This document shows, piece by piece, positions 23,377 to 37,200 of a stretch of 64,000 nt of DNA (position 1 is the first letter of the stretch; each line of letters begins with the position of its first letter). Below the pieces are notes generated by a model that had not been told where the DNA came from, did no database searches, and saw only the letters and a program-made list of their open reading frames with translations. The stretch comes from Asterias amurensis. Its lineage: Eukaryota > Echinodermata > Asteroidea > Forcipulatida > Asteriidae. The stretch covers positions 25,005,202 to 25,069,201 of the forward strand of contig NC_092653.1 in assembly GCF_032118995.1 (NCBI RefSeq), written 5' to 3'. The position numbers and the translations under genes are program-made.

Positions 23377-23510
23377 AGATTCAGGTTCCAGCTTAGGCTT
23401 CACTTAGGCTAAGTTTAATGTGTGCTTTTGGTACAGGGCTTTAGTCAGGTTGACAGATCTTAGCCTCAGTTCTGAGCCCAAGCTGAAGTCATGGTTCCAA
23501 AAAAAGACAC

Positions 23511-23673
23511 TGAGACCCTTTTCAAAACAACGGCTTCAGCTCATTTGGCTTCAGGCTAGCGGTTGTTTTGACAGTTGCTCGTGCTGTATGATACACACTC
23601 AGGGACTTCAGAAGAGAGGATGGAGCCTGAAACTGAAACCAAAGCCAAAGTCGTAGTTTCGAAAAGGGCCTTA
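23511..23673. mobile_element. MITE-like inverted repeat
   Basis: Left GACCCTTTTCAAAACAACGG and right CGTAGTTTCGAAAAGGGCC are inverted, and GGCTTCAGC... and ...CCAAAGCCAAAG continue the match. No coding content. Confidence 0.5.
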
Positions 23674-24877
23674 GTAAAACCGAACACATGCCGGAAGGAC
23701 AACGATAGTCTGGTGCCCAATTAAAAAACTACTTTTCCAATGTTCTATGTCACAGTGTGCAGGACACCCAACCTTTAAAGGTGATCATGATGGTCTAAAA
23801 CTATACCCTCAAGATCCTTTTTCATGGGTTGTTGAAAGTACGGGTTTACCATTTTATGGAAGAGTTTAATTGAAATGAACTTTGGATATCTGTAACAACT
23901 CTTACCAAATTCTACACTACCACTACAGCAACAAGTAAATAGGTTCAGTTTTATGATAATTTGATCTTCCAAAGAAAGATGGTGAAAATCTAAAAAATAA
24001 TTAATTAATCAACTCTTGTTTGGTTACATTGCATAATCCTGTTTCAACAGTAGACCTTTAAACAAGCTACTGCTTTTAACCAATATTTACATTGCACACT
24101 TTTAAAGCACCTGTTTCAATCACTTATTCTCATGTAATTTTCTCATGATTTTGCTATAAAGCAGTAAATTACAAATCCTATCATGTTTTGGGTGTTTTTG
24201 ATAGATCCAAATTTCTCAAACCGACACTTTGGTGTTTATTATTACGCTTTTCTAACACAGAAGGTCTCTATTTTGTTTGTCTTCTAGATGTATATTAAAA
24301 ATATTAATGCAAATTATATATTATTGAACTGTTTTGTTATAATCTGAGATATAGTTTTCTTTAACATAGATGTACTATCATGCAGTTTAGTGCAATTTTA
24401 AGGTGGTAGCTTTGTCCTCAATCCATTTTTATGTACTTGTGGTTTTATGTCGTTCTTGTTCAGTGTAGTGCAATATGTTTTTTATTTGACGAACTTGCCA
24501 TAAAAAAGAATGAATTAAACAATTGTGTAGCAATTAAATGACTGATGTTTCATTTTGTATTATTATAAAGGTTACTTTGATCTTTAGAGTGTGGTTTTTG
24601 TAGAGGTAGGACTGGGTATGCAATCTGGGCAAAATATTCTTATTTTCACCATCCTTTTGGGTAGAGGTTTCCATGTAAATTTATGCAAATTGATGCAAAT
24701 CTCCCTGCGATTATACAACAGTTTGCTCATCCCTAGAGGCTACTCTGCAATGTTGATTGTGGATTAGGAAGTGACAAAATAAACTTTATAAATTAATGAA
24801 CGAATACTCCTTTAATTTCAAGCAACCTGATCCAAGGGGAACTTTCGTGCCACTTTTTGAAATGAAATTCTCTCTGA
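23674..24877. other. Intergenic sequence with possible poly(A) site
   Basis: No gene. AATAAA at 24778-24783 is the last candidate poly(A) signal before the TADA2A promoter region and could end a long smoothelin-like 3' UTR. Confidence 0.35.
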
Positions 24878-25025
24878 TTAAAACCACTGGAGTGCACCTT
24901 TAAGTCGGCCAATATTAAAACCACTGGAATCCACTTTTAAGGTGGCTGAATATTGAAATTACTGGAGTGCACCTTTAAGGTAGCCTAATTTTCAAAACCA
25001 CCGGAGTGCGCCTTTAAGATGGCCG
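24878..25025 (+). promoter_or_regulatory. Tandem repeat in the presumed TADA2A promoter
   Basis: Four diverged copies of a 38-46-bp unit, roughly AAAACCACTGGAGTGCACCTTTAAGG followed by a TGGCCGAATATT-like end. The last copy carries AAGATGGCCG (25016-25025), close to the YY1 consensus AANATGGCG. It ends about 175 bp before the proposed start codon. No TATA box is evident. Promoter role is inferred from position. Confidence 0.45.
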
Positions 25026-25198
25026 AATATCGCCACATGAGGGCGCTCGACCCAGTAAATGCATTGTGCACGTTTCCGTAAAAATGTGGTCTTTCTGGAC
25101 GTCACTTTTGTTCTAAAAATGTATATTTTCAAGTAAACCTGTGGCAAGTTTGGGTTTTCTAAACCTGGATTCGAAATCTTCAGCAAGTTTTGTCGACT

Positions 25199-25202
25199 AT
25201 GG
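25199..25202 (+). CDS. TADA2A: Proposed TADA2A first coding exon (ATG+G)
   Basis: ATG at 25199-25201 plus one G, followed by a perfect donor GTAAGT at 25203. The next exon starts with CG, giving Met-Ala-Leu-Ala. This puts 13 residues before the first conserved PPC, against 15 remembered for the human protein. An alternative start in the 4-kb intron cannot be excluded. Confidence 0.6.
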
Positions 25203-28200
25203 GTAAGTATAAAGTAATCTCCGAGTAATTCAGGGGGTCGTGAGACTGAATTCACAATTACTTAATTTTGGGGCGAGGTTTTACGCCGGGCATTGCCGGG
25301 TGGACTACACGGCCGGGCGGTCGTACTAAAAGCCGACAACAAGCCGACAACGCCGACAACAAGACCAGAGCGCCGCCAACACGCCGCCAACAAGTTTTAA
25401 ATACCTCAAAAATGGCCAATAAACCATAGATATATCATAACTATATGTGTTCTGTAATATAAACATAAATTTAATGGAAAAACTTCACGAAAAGTGTGTA
25501 TTTTTTAACCAGAAAAAAACTTCACTTGCACGGAAAGCGGTCGGACGCCATCTTGGCTTAAAAACCGTGTTTGGACCAGACCATTATGATACGGGTAGAT
25601 TTAGCACTTATCAACAACAGAGGGCGGGCTTCATGTGAAGACCTTCACTGCAGTGTGCAAAGTGCATGACGCCCGCCCTCTATTGCTAAATCTGACTTAC
25701 CCGCATCATAATGGACTGGTCCAAATACGATTTTAAGCCAAGATGGCGTCCGACCGTTTTCCGTGAAAGTTAAGGTTTTTTTTCTGGTTAAAAATTCACT
25801 CTTTTCGTGAAGTTTTTCCATTAAATTTATGTTCATATTACAGAACACACATAGTTCTAATATATCTATGGTTTATTGGCCATTTTGGAGGTATTTAAAA
25901 CTTGTTGGCGGCGTGTTGGCGGCGCTCTGGACTTGTTGTCGGCGTTGTCGGCTTGTTGTCGGCTTTTAGTAGGACCCCGGCCGGGCGATCGCCGGACACG
26001 GCTCGGCCCCTTGCTTGGCATGCGATTGTGTGTCCACCCATGGTCCACCATGGAGTGTGCCCGGAGCCAGTTATAATTGCAGCAATGTTGTGCACCATTC
26101 ACGAATTTATAAACTCATTAGCCATATCACATGACGTGATCTGGCCTGACTTGTAAGTTATTAAACCTACTTTTAAAACCATGTTACGTTATGATGTTGG
26201 ATAACTGTCCATATGGCGCCACCACTTTTTCACTCTTTTTTACAAAAAGGGATATCTCATTGAGGTAAATTAGATACTATATTATTTCATATGGAATGAA
26301 AAGTGGTGGTGCCATACGGAAACTTTCCCACGATGTTTTCACCTTTACTTATTTTGAATTTTAGTTTTAAAATTTCATTACATTATTACATTTACATTTA
26401 CAACAATAACATTATTAACAATATCCTCTGCTTACCAGTTATCATGCTATTATGCCTTTTTCTTTGAATTGGGAAAAAAATAATGATGCCATATATCAAC
26501 CGATGCCCTAATTATCTTCATTTGTTAATATGAAGTATGCAAACATGTATTAAAACTTGATGGACATTGAAATGTTCACACCACACACCGATCTTGGATG
26601 ACTTCAACTGGCCCCATTTGTTTTGAGTTTTTCCTGTTTTCACGGCAAACGAGAAAGTATGGTTTCCCGGTGAAGTCATACATGGAAGAAACATCTGCAG
26701 TGACTACAAGTGTTCTTTGAGACTCTGTGTATGACTGTATAGCCAGCAGTTCCCTTCATTTTATTCAAAATATTTTTTTATTAAATTTTTAAAATTACCA
26801 TGGTAACTTGCAAAAAGTAAAAAAAAAATAAAAAAAATATAAAAAGTGTGAATAATTACTGGCTTCAAAATCTGATTTCTATTTATTTTTTTTCTATTTT
26901 TTTTTCTTAATATTTATAATAAAGCGTATAAATAAACAGTGATAATTGAATCAACAAGCTGATGTTTAAATTTTAATATAAATAATAGTATTGATACGAG
27001 GGTTACAAAATAAAAATCTCCAAAAATATTAGAAAATGATAAAAGGCACAGGCTTCTTTAAGCCTCGGTATTTTTTTCAAGAATGCTCAGCAAAACATTC
27101 AGTCACATGATTTTGATCATCATGAATTGTGAATTGAAATAACGTTTGATGAAACTTTTTCGGTGGGCAAATATTTTGATATGGCCTCAACATTATGACA
27201 TATTTGTGTACCTTGTAGAAATGCCTAAAATACCAAACTTTTTGCATTTACAAGTGCAAATGACCAGTGGAGCCTTACGTGTTTCTAAGTTTTGGTCAAA
27301 GAAGAGGAGACTCTTTGCTTGGCGAATAAAACCACACAATTTTTATCTTGGGACTGTTTACATCACGCACAGAGAGGTAAAAGATTTGCCACGATATTAG
27401 GGACACCTTGAAAACAGTCCCTCCTACGATACATGAATTTGATTTGCCTAAAATTTAAAATGTTAACAATTGAATTTCCTGCACCTGCACCCCCCCTTCC
27501 CGACCGGATTTAGGCCTACTTTTGGGGGAATAACTATTAAAAAGTATAAATATTATTTTTGAAAAGTAAAGAAGAATAGATTAATTTCATGAGCACTCTA
27601 GCAGTGGTACCGCAGCTTGTGTGGTCTGGAGGTTGTATTTTTGTACATCATGATCCATGACTTTATTAAATGACAATAATCCTACCATATGTTTTTCAAA
27701 GTCCACTACACTAGGCCTACCGTCTTGTCAAATACCATTTCCATCATTCAGCCACCAACCTCCTGGTCGTTGAGACATCCTAAAATATGGCATGCCCTCT
27801 GTCTCCCTGGACTGCTACAAATATTCATTCTACCCTCGTACCATCAGGATCTGGAATAGATTACCTTCTACCGTCGTCAGTGCACCCTCCATCCAAGCAT
27901 GTAGGCTTGCAGCCCTTCCGGAGACCTGGGTAATGGGCCCGCAAGTGTACGATAGATTTCTCTAGTTGTTCCCTCGAATGCGCAGTGTATATAATGTTCA
28001 TTATTTTCGTCTTGTCCTACACTTTTATTGCACCACTGGTCACGGCGTCATGCACAGCACATAATCCCAGTTTAGCTTTTACAAGTCCATCAAGTATCAA
28101 GTACCAGCTACAGGGGCACTCCATGCATGATGGGGTGGAGGGTGCCCCCCCCCCCCCCAACCCCCCCCCCTCCTTATGTTCCCTTTCTTAAACACATTAC

Positions 28201-31200
28201 TTTCCTCCTGTACACAGAAGTACACCCCCCCTAAAATCCTCTAATCTTTTCTATTTTATTCTTAAAAGGTACTGACTGCTAATTCCATTAGAATGTGTTT
28301 AAATTGACTCTGCATTTGTAGCTATCCAGTGTCCATAAAAGGCTCCATATTGTGCTTTTATTTGACTTATTTGCATACTATAACAGTCCATAATGTGCTT
28401 GTATGCATACAATGTAGTTAAGTTCTTATTCAATTGTGTTTTTAAGTTGACAAGTGGTGAATGCAAACTGCTTGATACAATGATACTTAATGGAGAAATC
28501 CCTTTGCTGCGACACTGACAGCTAAAATGCCTTGAAGAATTGGGTGTTTGAGTGCAATTCATGCATTCCAACTGTTATATAACCAGTCATTGCCTTTGAT
28601 GTGAAGTTTCAGTTATTGTACAGTTGTATGGGTTTTGACAAACAGTATTATGTGTGATTCAACCAGGACCCTGCATAACACTATGGGGTCATGGGCTAAT
28701 GAACAGCATGGTGAGCTATGCAACATCTCCCTGTATTTAAAACCAATGGGGGAAACGAATTTCTGTCATTATGTGCATTGGATTGCAGTGCAGTAGTGTT
28801 GGGCTGATAAGGACTGCCACACTGTTGATTTGTCACACTGTGTTTCTGCTTTGTAGATAGCATGTTATGGAGGACATGGTTTGCTCATAACTTGTTTAGT
28901 GATTGGCCAGCCAGGACTCTGTATTATACTGGTTTCAACTGGTTTCAACTGGTTTCAACTGGTTTCAACTGGTTTATGTATTTTACTGGTCTGCAGTGTA
29001 TGTTGCAACATGGAAGCTTCATTACTGAACTACTGTAGCCAACCAGAAAACTTGGGGTAAATTTGAACTGGTCATCTTGTGTTTTAATTATAATTTGGCC
29101 AGCAGACCAACTGTTGAATTAGATGAAGTTGGATGAGAATTAGACTTATTGGTTTTTGTTTTACTTTTAAATACATGGGAAAAAGTGATTTTTTTTGTTT
29201 TGCTTCTTTTAATTTTGTGTGCATTCCCCCCCCCTTTTTCAGAGTAATTTCCATGACGCCTACATCCTGATATTTTAAAAATAGTAGTACAACTTTCTAA
29301 TTCTCTTCCAACAGGGTGATACTTTATTGTTATTAACATGTTTTTGTTTGTATATATTTCCTTTATCCACAGCGTTAGCATTTCACCATGTATCCACCGA
29401 TATCGACCCACCGTGTCCAGGGTGTTCAACATACCTGATTGAGCCTTACATCAGATGTATGGTCTGTGGACCTACACACCTCAACATATGTCTTCAGGTA
29501 AGAGTACATGTACATGTAGTTCTTGTTAGAAACAATGATAACAATCTGAGCAGGTTTACACACCTTATCATGGGCCTCCCTGGATATTTTTTTTAAAGCG
29601 TGTCCTACAGGCTTTCATTTACTTGTCTGGAAAATTGTTCTTGTAGTTTTAAACAGTCTTCAAGCATAAAGCAGGCATTTTATTTCTGTAGATTTTTAGT
29701 TCATTGCAATGCACTGTAAGTCTTTGAAGCAGTGCTAGCCGCATTTTCTGATATTTGTACCCTTTTAACTCACAAACATTATTCCTGATTTGTTTGACCC
29801 ACTAGTGTTTTTCCAAAGGATGGGAGAACGGCAAACACCACAGCAGCCATGACTATGACATCATCGTAAGTGAATCTTCAAACCAAATTTATTTCAAACT
29901 GAAACGGTGAACAGGCCTGGGTCCAATTTCATGGCTCTGCTTACCGCTGAATTCTGCGCTTACGATCACGATTCCCCGCTTACAGGCAAGCGCCAAACTT
30001 CTATGCTAGCCTTGTAAGCATAGAATGCCTAGTAATGTGGAGTATGCACGCGCAGAAGCCATAATTCGTCGCTAACACGTGAAATACGCTTAAGGTAAGC
30101 ACAGAATTCTCTGCTTATGTAAGCACCGATTCTGTGCTTATGGTAAGCAGAGCCATGAAGTTTGGCCCTGATGCTTTGTTTTGGGCAAGAGCACCAAGGC
30201 ATCTCCATGGTGAGGAAATTATAAATTTATTTTGGAACATTCAAGGGGCGCCAAGGCCCAGGGGCAACAGACAATTGCCCCCGTAAGGTGTCATGTCTTG
30301 GTGACGTTTTATTTCATTAACATTGTTTTGTTTCATTGCAGCATTCAATTTATTAGATCAGACAATGTTCAAATTTGAAGAATAATTGTTTTCAAAATGG
30401 TTCGACAAACCCCCAAAACTTGAAGTGCTTTAAAGGAATTTTTAATGACCTTTGACCTTTCAGACAAATGCTTTTCCTATTTTGGATCAATCCTGGAGTG
30501 CAAAAGATGAGAAGAAACTTCTGGAGGCAATTGCGGATTGTGGAATCGGGAACTGGTAAGTTGCAAATTGCTTCACTTTTTGAAGTCGATATTCTTTACC
30601 CTTATTCCAAATTTAAAATCTTTTGAAAATTGTAGTGCCACCCGCTGCTAAAATATAGGATTCACACTTTTTAAAAAGGGCTTGAATTTTGGAGATAAAT
30701 CCACCAGACGATATAACCTATGTTTACATTCAAACCGCCCTCTGTTGACAAAATACTGTTTTTACGTCATGTTTCGCCGGGCAAAGAGTTGCGTAGTCAT
30801 AGTAAGATTGCATACACTTTCTAGCTGGCTGCCAAAACACAAACGTTTTGCCCGGCGGTATGTGCGCGAATCATGTTATGGTTTTCGTGTGACGTCGGAG
30901 GTCACATCATCTATCGGTCAACATTTTTACAAGACCATATTTAAAATGAGTTGAACAAGCACTAGGAGAACCCAAACCCAAGCAATCAGTCAGGGGCTGA
31001 AAAACCAATCCACATGCAAGGCTCTGTTCTGAATCGGGGTCCTGGGAATGAAAGGCAGGGCAAGAAACCACTGAGCCAACCAGACATCTCTAGGATGCCA
31101 AGGGGTCTTGGGTTCGAGTCACACCCAAGTAATGAGCCTGTGAATTTTTTTAACAGGACTTAGGAAGTACTCAGCATTGGAGCACTCTTATGGAAATATA

Positions 31201-34200
31201 TGGACATTATAATTTGCATCATATTATTGCATCATATTATTGCATTTAAATCTCAGATCGGCTCAGTCTTATATTGCAAATCTCCTTGTACCTTATGCCC
31301 CCTCTCGCACTCTTCGTTCTTCTGCTAAGTCCCTTTTAACTATTCCTAGAACTTCCTCATCGTATGGCGATCGTGCCTTTTCCGCTTGTGCTCCTAAACT
31401 TTGGAACGCTTTACCTAATAACATCAGGTGCTGTAGTTCTCTTCCATTGTTTAAAAACTTGCTGAAAACTCATTTATTTTAATCCTCTTACACTTAGCTC
31501 ATTACATGTCTTGGCAGTAGATTATTCATTGTATAATTTTGTATTATGTTCTACATTTCTTTTTTGTTGTATGTATTGTTTTTTGTTCTGCGCCTCGGAA
31601 TAGGGTCTTGTACACTAGATAGATGGCGCATTATAAATTTATATTATTATTATTATATTAAGCCTGGTTATTATGTTAATTTACAGGCAAGATGTGGCCA
31701 ATCAAGTGACAGGACGGAGCAAGCAAGAATGTGAACAGCACTACACCAAGATGTTCATTGAGAAAACTAATACGTTATTCCCAGGTAGGAACTTCAAGAA
31801 ACATTGTTAGTAAATTTTAAAGACAGTGGACACTATTGGTAATTGGCAAAGACCAGTCTTCACACTTGGTGTATCTCAACATATGCATAAAATAACAAAC
31901 CTGTGAAAATTTGAGCCCAATTGGTCGTCGAAGTTGCGAGATAACAATGAAAGAAAAAACACCCTTGTCACATGAAGTTGTGTGCGTTTAGATGGTTGAT
32001 TTCGATACCTCAAATTCTAAATCTGAGGTCTCAAAATCAAATTCATGGAAAATTACTTCTTTCTCGAAAACTATGTCAATTCAGAGGGAGCCGTTTCTCA
32101 CTACGTTTTATACTACCAACCTCTCTCCATTACTCGTCACCAAGTAAGGTTTTATGGTAATAATTATTTTGAGTAATTACCAATAGTGTCCACTACCTTT
32201 AAATGATATTGGGTTAGACAAAAACAAATTGACTAGCGCAAGATATGAACCAACGTCCGCCTAGAAAACATTTTTTTTTTTCAACACCAAATCATTTAAA
32301 ATTTATCCAGTCGGTTTCCCTTGTGGTTTGCTATTCAATGTTATGAAAACTGAAAACTGTGTGTGGCCGAGCGGTCAAGCGCACATAGCTCAAGTTATGA
32401 TGGTCGAGTCATGGCTTTGAAGCTGGTCATGAAACATGTGTGTCGATGAGCAAGACATAATTGCTTCTCATCATCCAGGAGTACAAGGGTACCTGCGAGG
32501 GTTGCTATTGTTGAACGACTGCCCGTGCTGCATAATCAGAAGGAGTGAGATGTTTAGGGCCAAATTCAGAGTTCTTAAGAGATTTTATAAAACTTGTTAT
32601 TTTTTTGGCAGACTTTCCTGAAGAACTGAAACCTGGTCCGTCCAAAGCAATTCCTTGTCGATGTAAGTATTCAGATAACTTTGGGTGCGTGACTTAAAAA
32701 AAAAGTTTTCCTTTTTTCTTTTTCTTGTGCGCTTATTATATCATATTGCAGGCTGGCATAGTGCATCAAATGGTCGGACAGTAGGAGGGTTGACCGTGTA
32801 CTGTGTATATATGCATTCACAACATTAAACCGCATTGCCTGCTGGCGTAGTGAATATATCCCATATAAAACTATAGATGATGTTGAATGATGAGAATCTT
32901 GGCTGTGGGTTTGATGCTGACTGGGTACTGTAAAAGGCACCCATCACATGATATCACATACATGTAGAACCTGACAATACATCTATTGTGTTTTAGTTTT
33001 CCTTTTTTTTCTTTCTTTGGTGTTTCTCAGCTGTGCTACACAAAACCTTGTGTTTTTATAAACAGCCCTGCGTAAATCTCGTGATGTGAGGACACTGTGT
33101 GTGGTGTCAGTCTTGAACACCGCACCACTACCCTTCCCCCCCCCCCCTTAGAAAAACATGATTCAAGGGGAGTGCGTCCTAACACTTGCATTTTGTTACA
33201 CACGTACCAAGGCCCCTACAAGTTTTTAACAAACATGTGCACAGAGCATTTACATTTGAGTAACCAATCAGCATTATTTTCCAGCGCTTTCCTTCCATGG
33301 AATGTTGATGGCGAGGTAACGATACATTGCGCTGCCAATGGTAGTAAGCTTGCTACTCTATTATGACATTTTTCATTGATTTTGTGGTTTACAAAATTTC
33401 TAATATATTATATATCTAACATGAGATTTCATTGGTCGTTTAAGTGAGTGAGGATCCCATACGACCAATTAGAGATTCCCAGAGAATGTTGGATATGGCT
33501 GGCTATCAACCTGCACGTGGGGACTTCAACACGGTATGTTTGTCATTGTTTATGGTAGACTGTTTATTTGGGTACAATTTTAGTTAATTTTCTGCTGGCG
33601 TAGTGAATATATCCCGTATAAAACTATAGATGATGTTGAATGATGAGTATCTTGGCTGTGGGTTTGATGCTGATTGGGTACTGTAAAACGCACCCATCAC
33701 ATGATATCACATACATGTAGAACCTGACAATACATCTATCGTATAGTGGATTCCATGGTCATAAAGTAGGAGGGTTGACTGTGTTCTGTGAAGATGCATT
33801 CACCACAATGTGTCATAATGCAAACTGTCACAGTGCATCTATCACATTAAACAATGTCGATTGTATTGAATGGTCAAATAGTAGGAGGGTTGACTGTACT
33901 TTGTTCACCAAGTTCACTGCATGATAAAATATTGCAGGCTGGCATAGTGCATCTATCATTCAGAGCTAATGGTTGTTACTGAACGGTCAGACAGTAGGAG
34001 GGTTGACTGTAGACTGTGTTTATGCATTCATGACGTTATACTGCATTGCCTGCTGGCATAGTGCATATACACAATGTATCACATTATAAGTTATCTCACA
34101 AGCGCGAGTGGAATACTTCTGCGTCCCATATCCAACGAGGGTGGCAGACGTATTTCCACGAGCGCACGTGTGATAACGTATTTATCTTCAAGCAAACTTG

Positions 34201-37200
34201 GCACGTGACATAGAACACAAGACGCATGGTAGTGATATTAGCCGTGCAATATAGGGTTATATCACCACCCAATTCTGTGAATCTGATTGGAGGATTAGCG
34301 CATATTTGAAGATAAAAAACTATATAGATAATGTTGAATGATGAATATCTGTCCACATTTTTGATGCTGACTTGGTACCGTAAAAGGCACCCATCACATG
34401 ATATCATAAAAAAGCTGACAACACATATATTGTATAGTGCATCCCCCGATGGTCAGAAAGTAGGAGGGTTGACTGTGTACTGTGTGTAGGTGCATTTACC
34501 AAGTAATTTCACAATGCACGCTGGCACAGTGCCCTAACCACATATGGCAATGTCGATTTTATTGAATGGTCAGACAGACATATGCGTGCGCACGTAGAAA
34601 ATATTGAATAATGAATATGTACGCTCATTAATGGCTCATTTAAATGTGCTAGCATATAGCACATTTAAATTGGCCAATTCCAGAGGTTATGATCGAGCAA
34701 GGCATGCTGGGAAAAAAATGGAGCGGTGAGATCGATCACCCCTGGGAACGAGGTTGAGTGACACTGCCTCTTTAATCACTGCATACTTTGCTTTCTGCAG
34801 GAATATGATAATTATGCGGAGTGGGATTTGAGAGATATCTACTTCCATAATGAGGAAGATGAACTGTTAACCGGTAAGTGGAAAACCAAAGGCGTAGGGA
34901 CTAAGAAGCCATTCAGAATGGTAAATGTTAGGACATGCCATTTTAATGTGCAAGGTTACATCGTCTTTAAAGCCATTGGACCCTTTCGGTACAGAAAATC
35001 TTCTTTTTTTTACAGATTTACAAATAACTTACAGGGCTTACAGAAGGTAGTGGTGAAATACTTCTCTTTAAATATTATTCCATGAAATGCTTTACTTTTT
35101 GAGAAAACAGTAAAACCATATCAATTCTCGTTAACGAGAATTACAGATTTATTTTAAACACATGTCATGACACGACGAATCGCGCGGATACAAGGGTGGG
35201 TTTTCTCGTTATTTTCTCCCGACTCCGATGACCGATTAAGCCCAAATTTACACAGGTTTGTTATTGGATATAGAAGTTGTGATAAACCAAGTGTGGACCT
35301 TGGACAATAAAACGCAAATCTGTGAAGCAATTTACACAGGAAAGTTGCAAGGAAATCATCAACTGCATTCTTTTTCCTGCACATCTGTTAATAATTATTT
35401 TCAATCTTTCCAATGTTGTGCTAACCCGTTATTAGGTTTAATCAATCATGAAATGCTGGAATACCTCATATTAAATTAATGTTTGTTGTCTCCATTATGT
35501 TTCTACCTAGAACTAAAATTTGCTGCCGTCGACATCCATCAGTCCAGGAAAAAGGGACGACAGAGAAGAAAAAAGTAAGTTGAGTCTTTGTTGTTTGGTT
35601 TTATTCCAATCCATAGTCCGGAAATAATTGTGGGCCTTGGCCACCGTTTCTCAGCCGCTCACTATTATACACATATTGACTGGCAACGAGGTAACTAGTA
35701 TACGTCTATTCCCACGAGGGACTTTGAGTGACCAGAAGAGCGGCCGAGGGAAATAGGCCCCTCTTCTGGTCACTCACAGGCCCAAGGGGAAATAGACGTC
35801 GTTTTTTACCGACTTATGCCAGTCAATATGTGTTTTATAACGCAGCTCGGTCTTAAATGTCAAATAAGAACAGAAAAAGGAATTTTGTAGTTGTTGTGAA
35901 CGGTTCAAGTTAAGAGAGGGCGCTGTTACCGTGGGCACTATACTCAAAGACTATTGCCCGCTCTGGTACTATTCCCGCAAAACACCCGCGCGCGATCACT
36001 AGCCTATACTAGTTCATCCCATGTGACCGTGTTTCAGCCAACCAGAATAAAGAGCAAGCAAGAGGTGTGTTATAAATTGTCATATTGCAGGCTGTTAAAG
36101 TTTGAAACATCTATTATTCAAAACATTGTGATGATATTGAATGGTCAAAGTGTAGGAGGGTTGACTTTGTACTTCATCTTCAGGTAAACTTATTTCCTCA
36201 ATTCTTATTTGTCAATCCAGAGAAACGAGATTGTGATATTAACCTATTAACCTATGTTGCATTAAGGGTTGGTGGGAGGGTTAATTGTTTACTGTGTAAT
36301 ACAATCACCACATGATATCATGTTTTACACTGGCACAGTGAATTTAATGGTCCGATAGTAGGAGGGTTCGGTGTGTATACATGCATTCACTGTATCAAAC
36401 CATATTGTTATACCTCGGTAACAGACTGTGAAGTTTGATTGGTCGAGAACAAGTCATGTGACGCGCAACAAAAATGCATGTTACATGGCTCGACGGGCCA
36501 GGTAACATGAAAAGATTGTACACTGGTGTACATCACCTTGATCGTTCCCAGCGTTGGTTGCTTTCCAGCGCTGTGTGCGAAACAACCGCGGGTTCGAGGG
36601 AGTTGTTTCTTGTTCGTATGCTTATTAAACAATGAATAGTCTGTCGTAATAATGTTTGATGAAGATGACAACAGAACTTCGAGAAGAGAAATAACAATTA
36701 TACAAAGGTAAAACAAAACAATTGTTGCACGTTGTGATTGGGGTCCATGGGTTTTGTACACCCTCGAGGGAAAATGGCACACTCGGCTTTGCCTCGGGTT
36801 CCATTTTCCCCCTTGAGTGTACAAAACACCATGGACCCCGTCACAGCGTGCCGTATACTGTTAGCTGGCACTGTGCCCCGATCACATAAAACAATATAGA
36901 TGATATGGAATGATGAGTGTAGGTTCTGTTTGATGCTGACTGTACTGTGAAGTTGCAGTCATCACATGATATCATACAAGCTGACAATACATCTATCGCA
37001 TAAAACAATATAGATGATATGGAATGATGAGTGTAGGTTCTGTTTGATGCTGACTGTACTGTGAAGATGCAGTCATCACATGATATCATACAAGCTGACA
37101 ATGCATCTATCACATAAAGCAATATAGATGATATGGAATGATGAGTGTAGGTTCTGTTTGATGCTGACTGTACTGTGAAGTTGCAGTCATCACATGATAT

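Noticed and set aside
25447..25848. Two similar proteins on opposite strands (MFCN-NINLMEKLHEK)
   Set aside because: They come from the two arms of the long inverted repeat; the likeness reflects DNA symmetry, not a gene pair.
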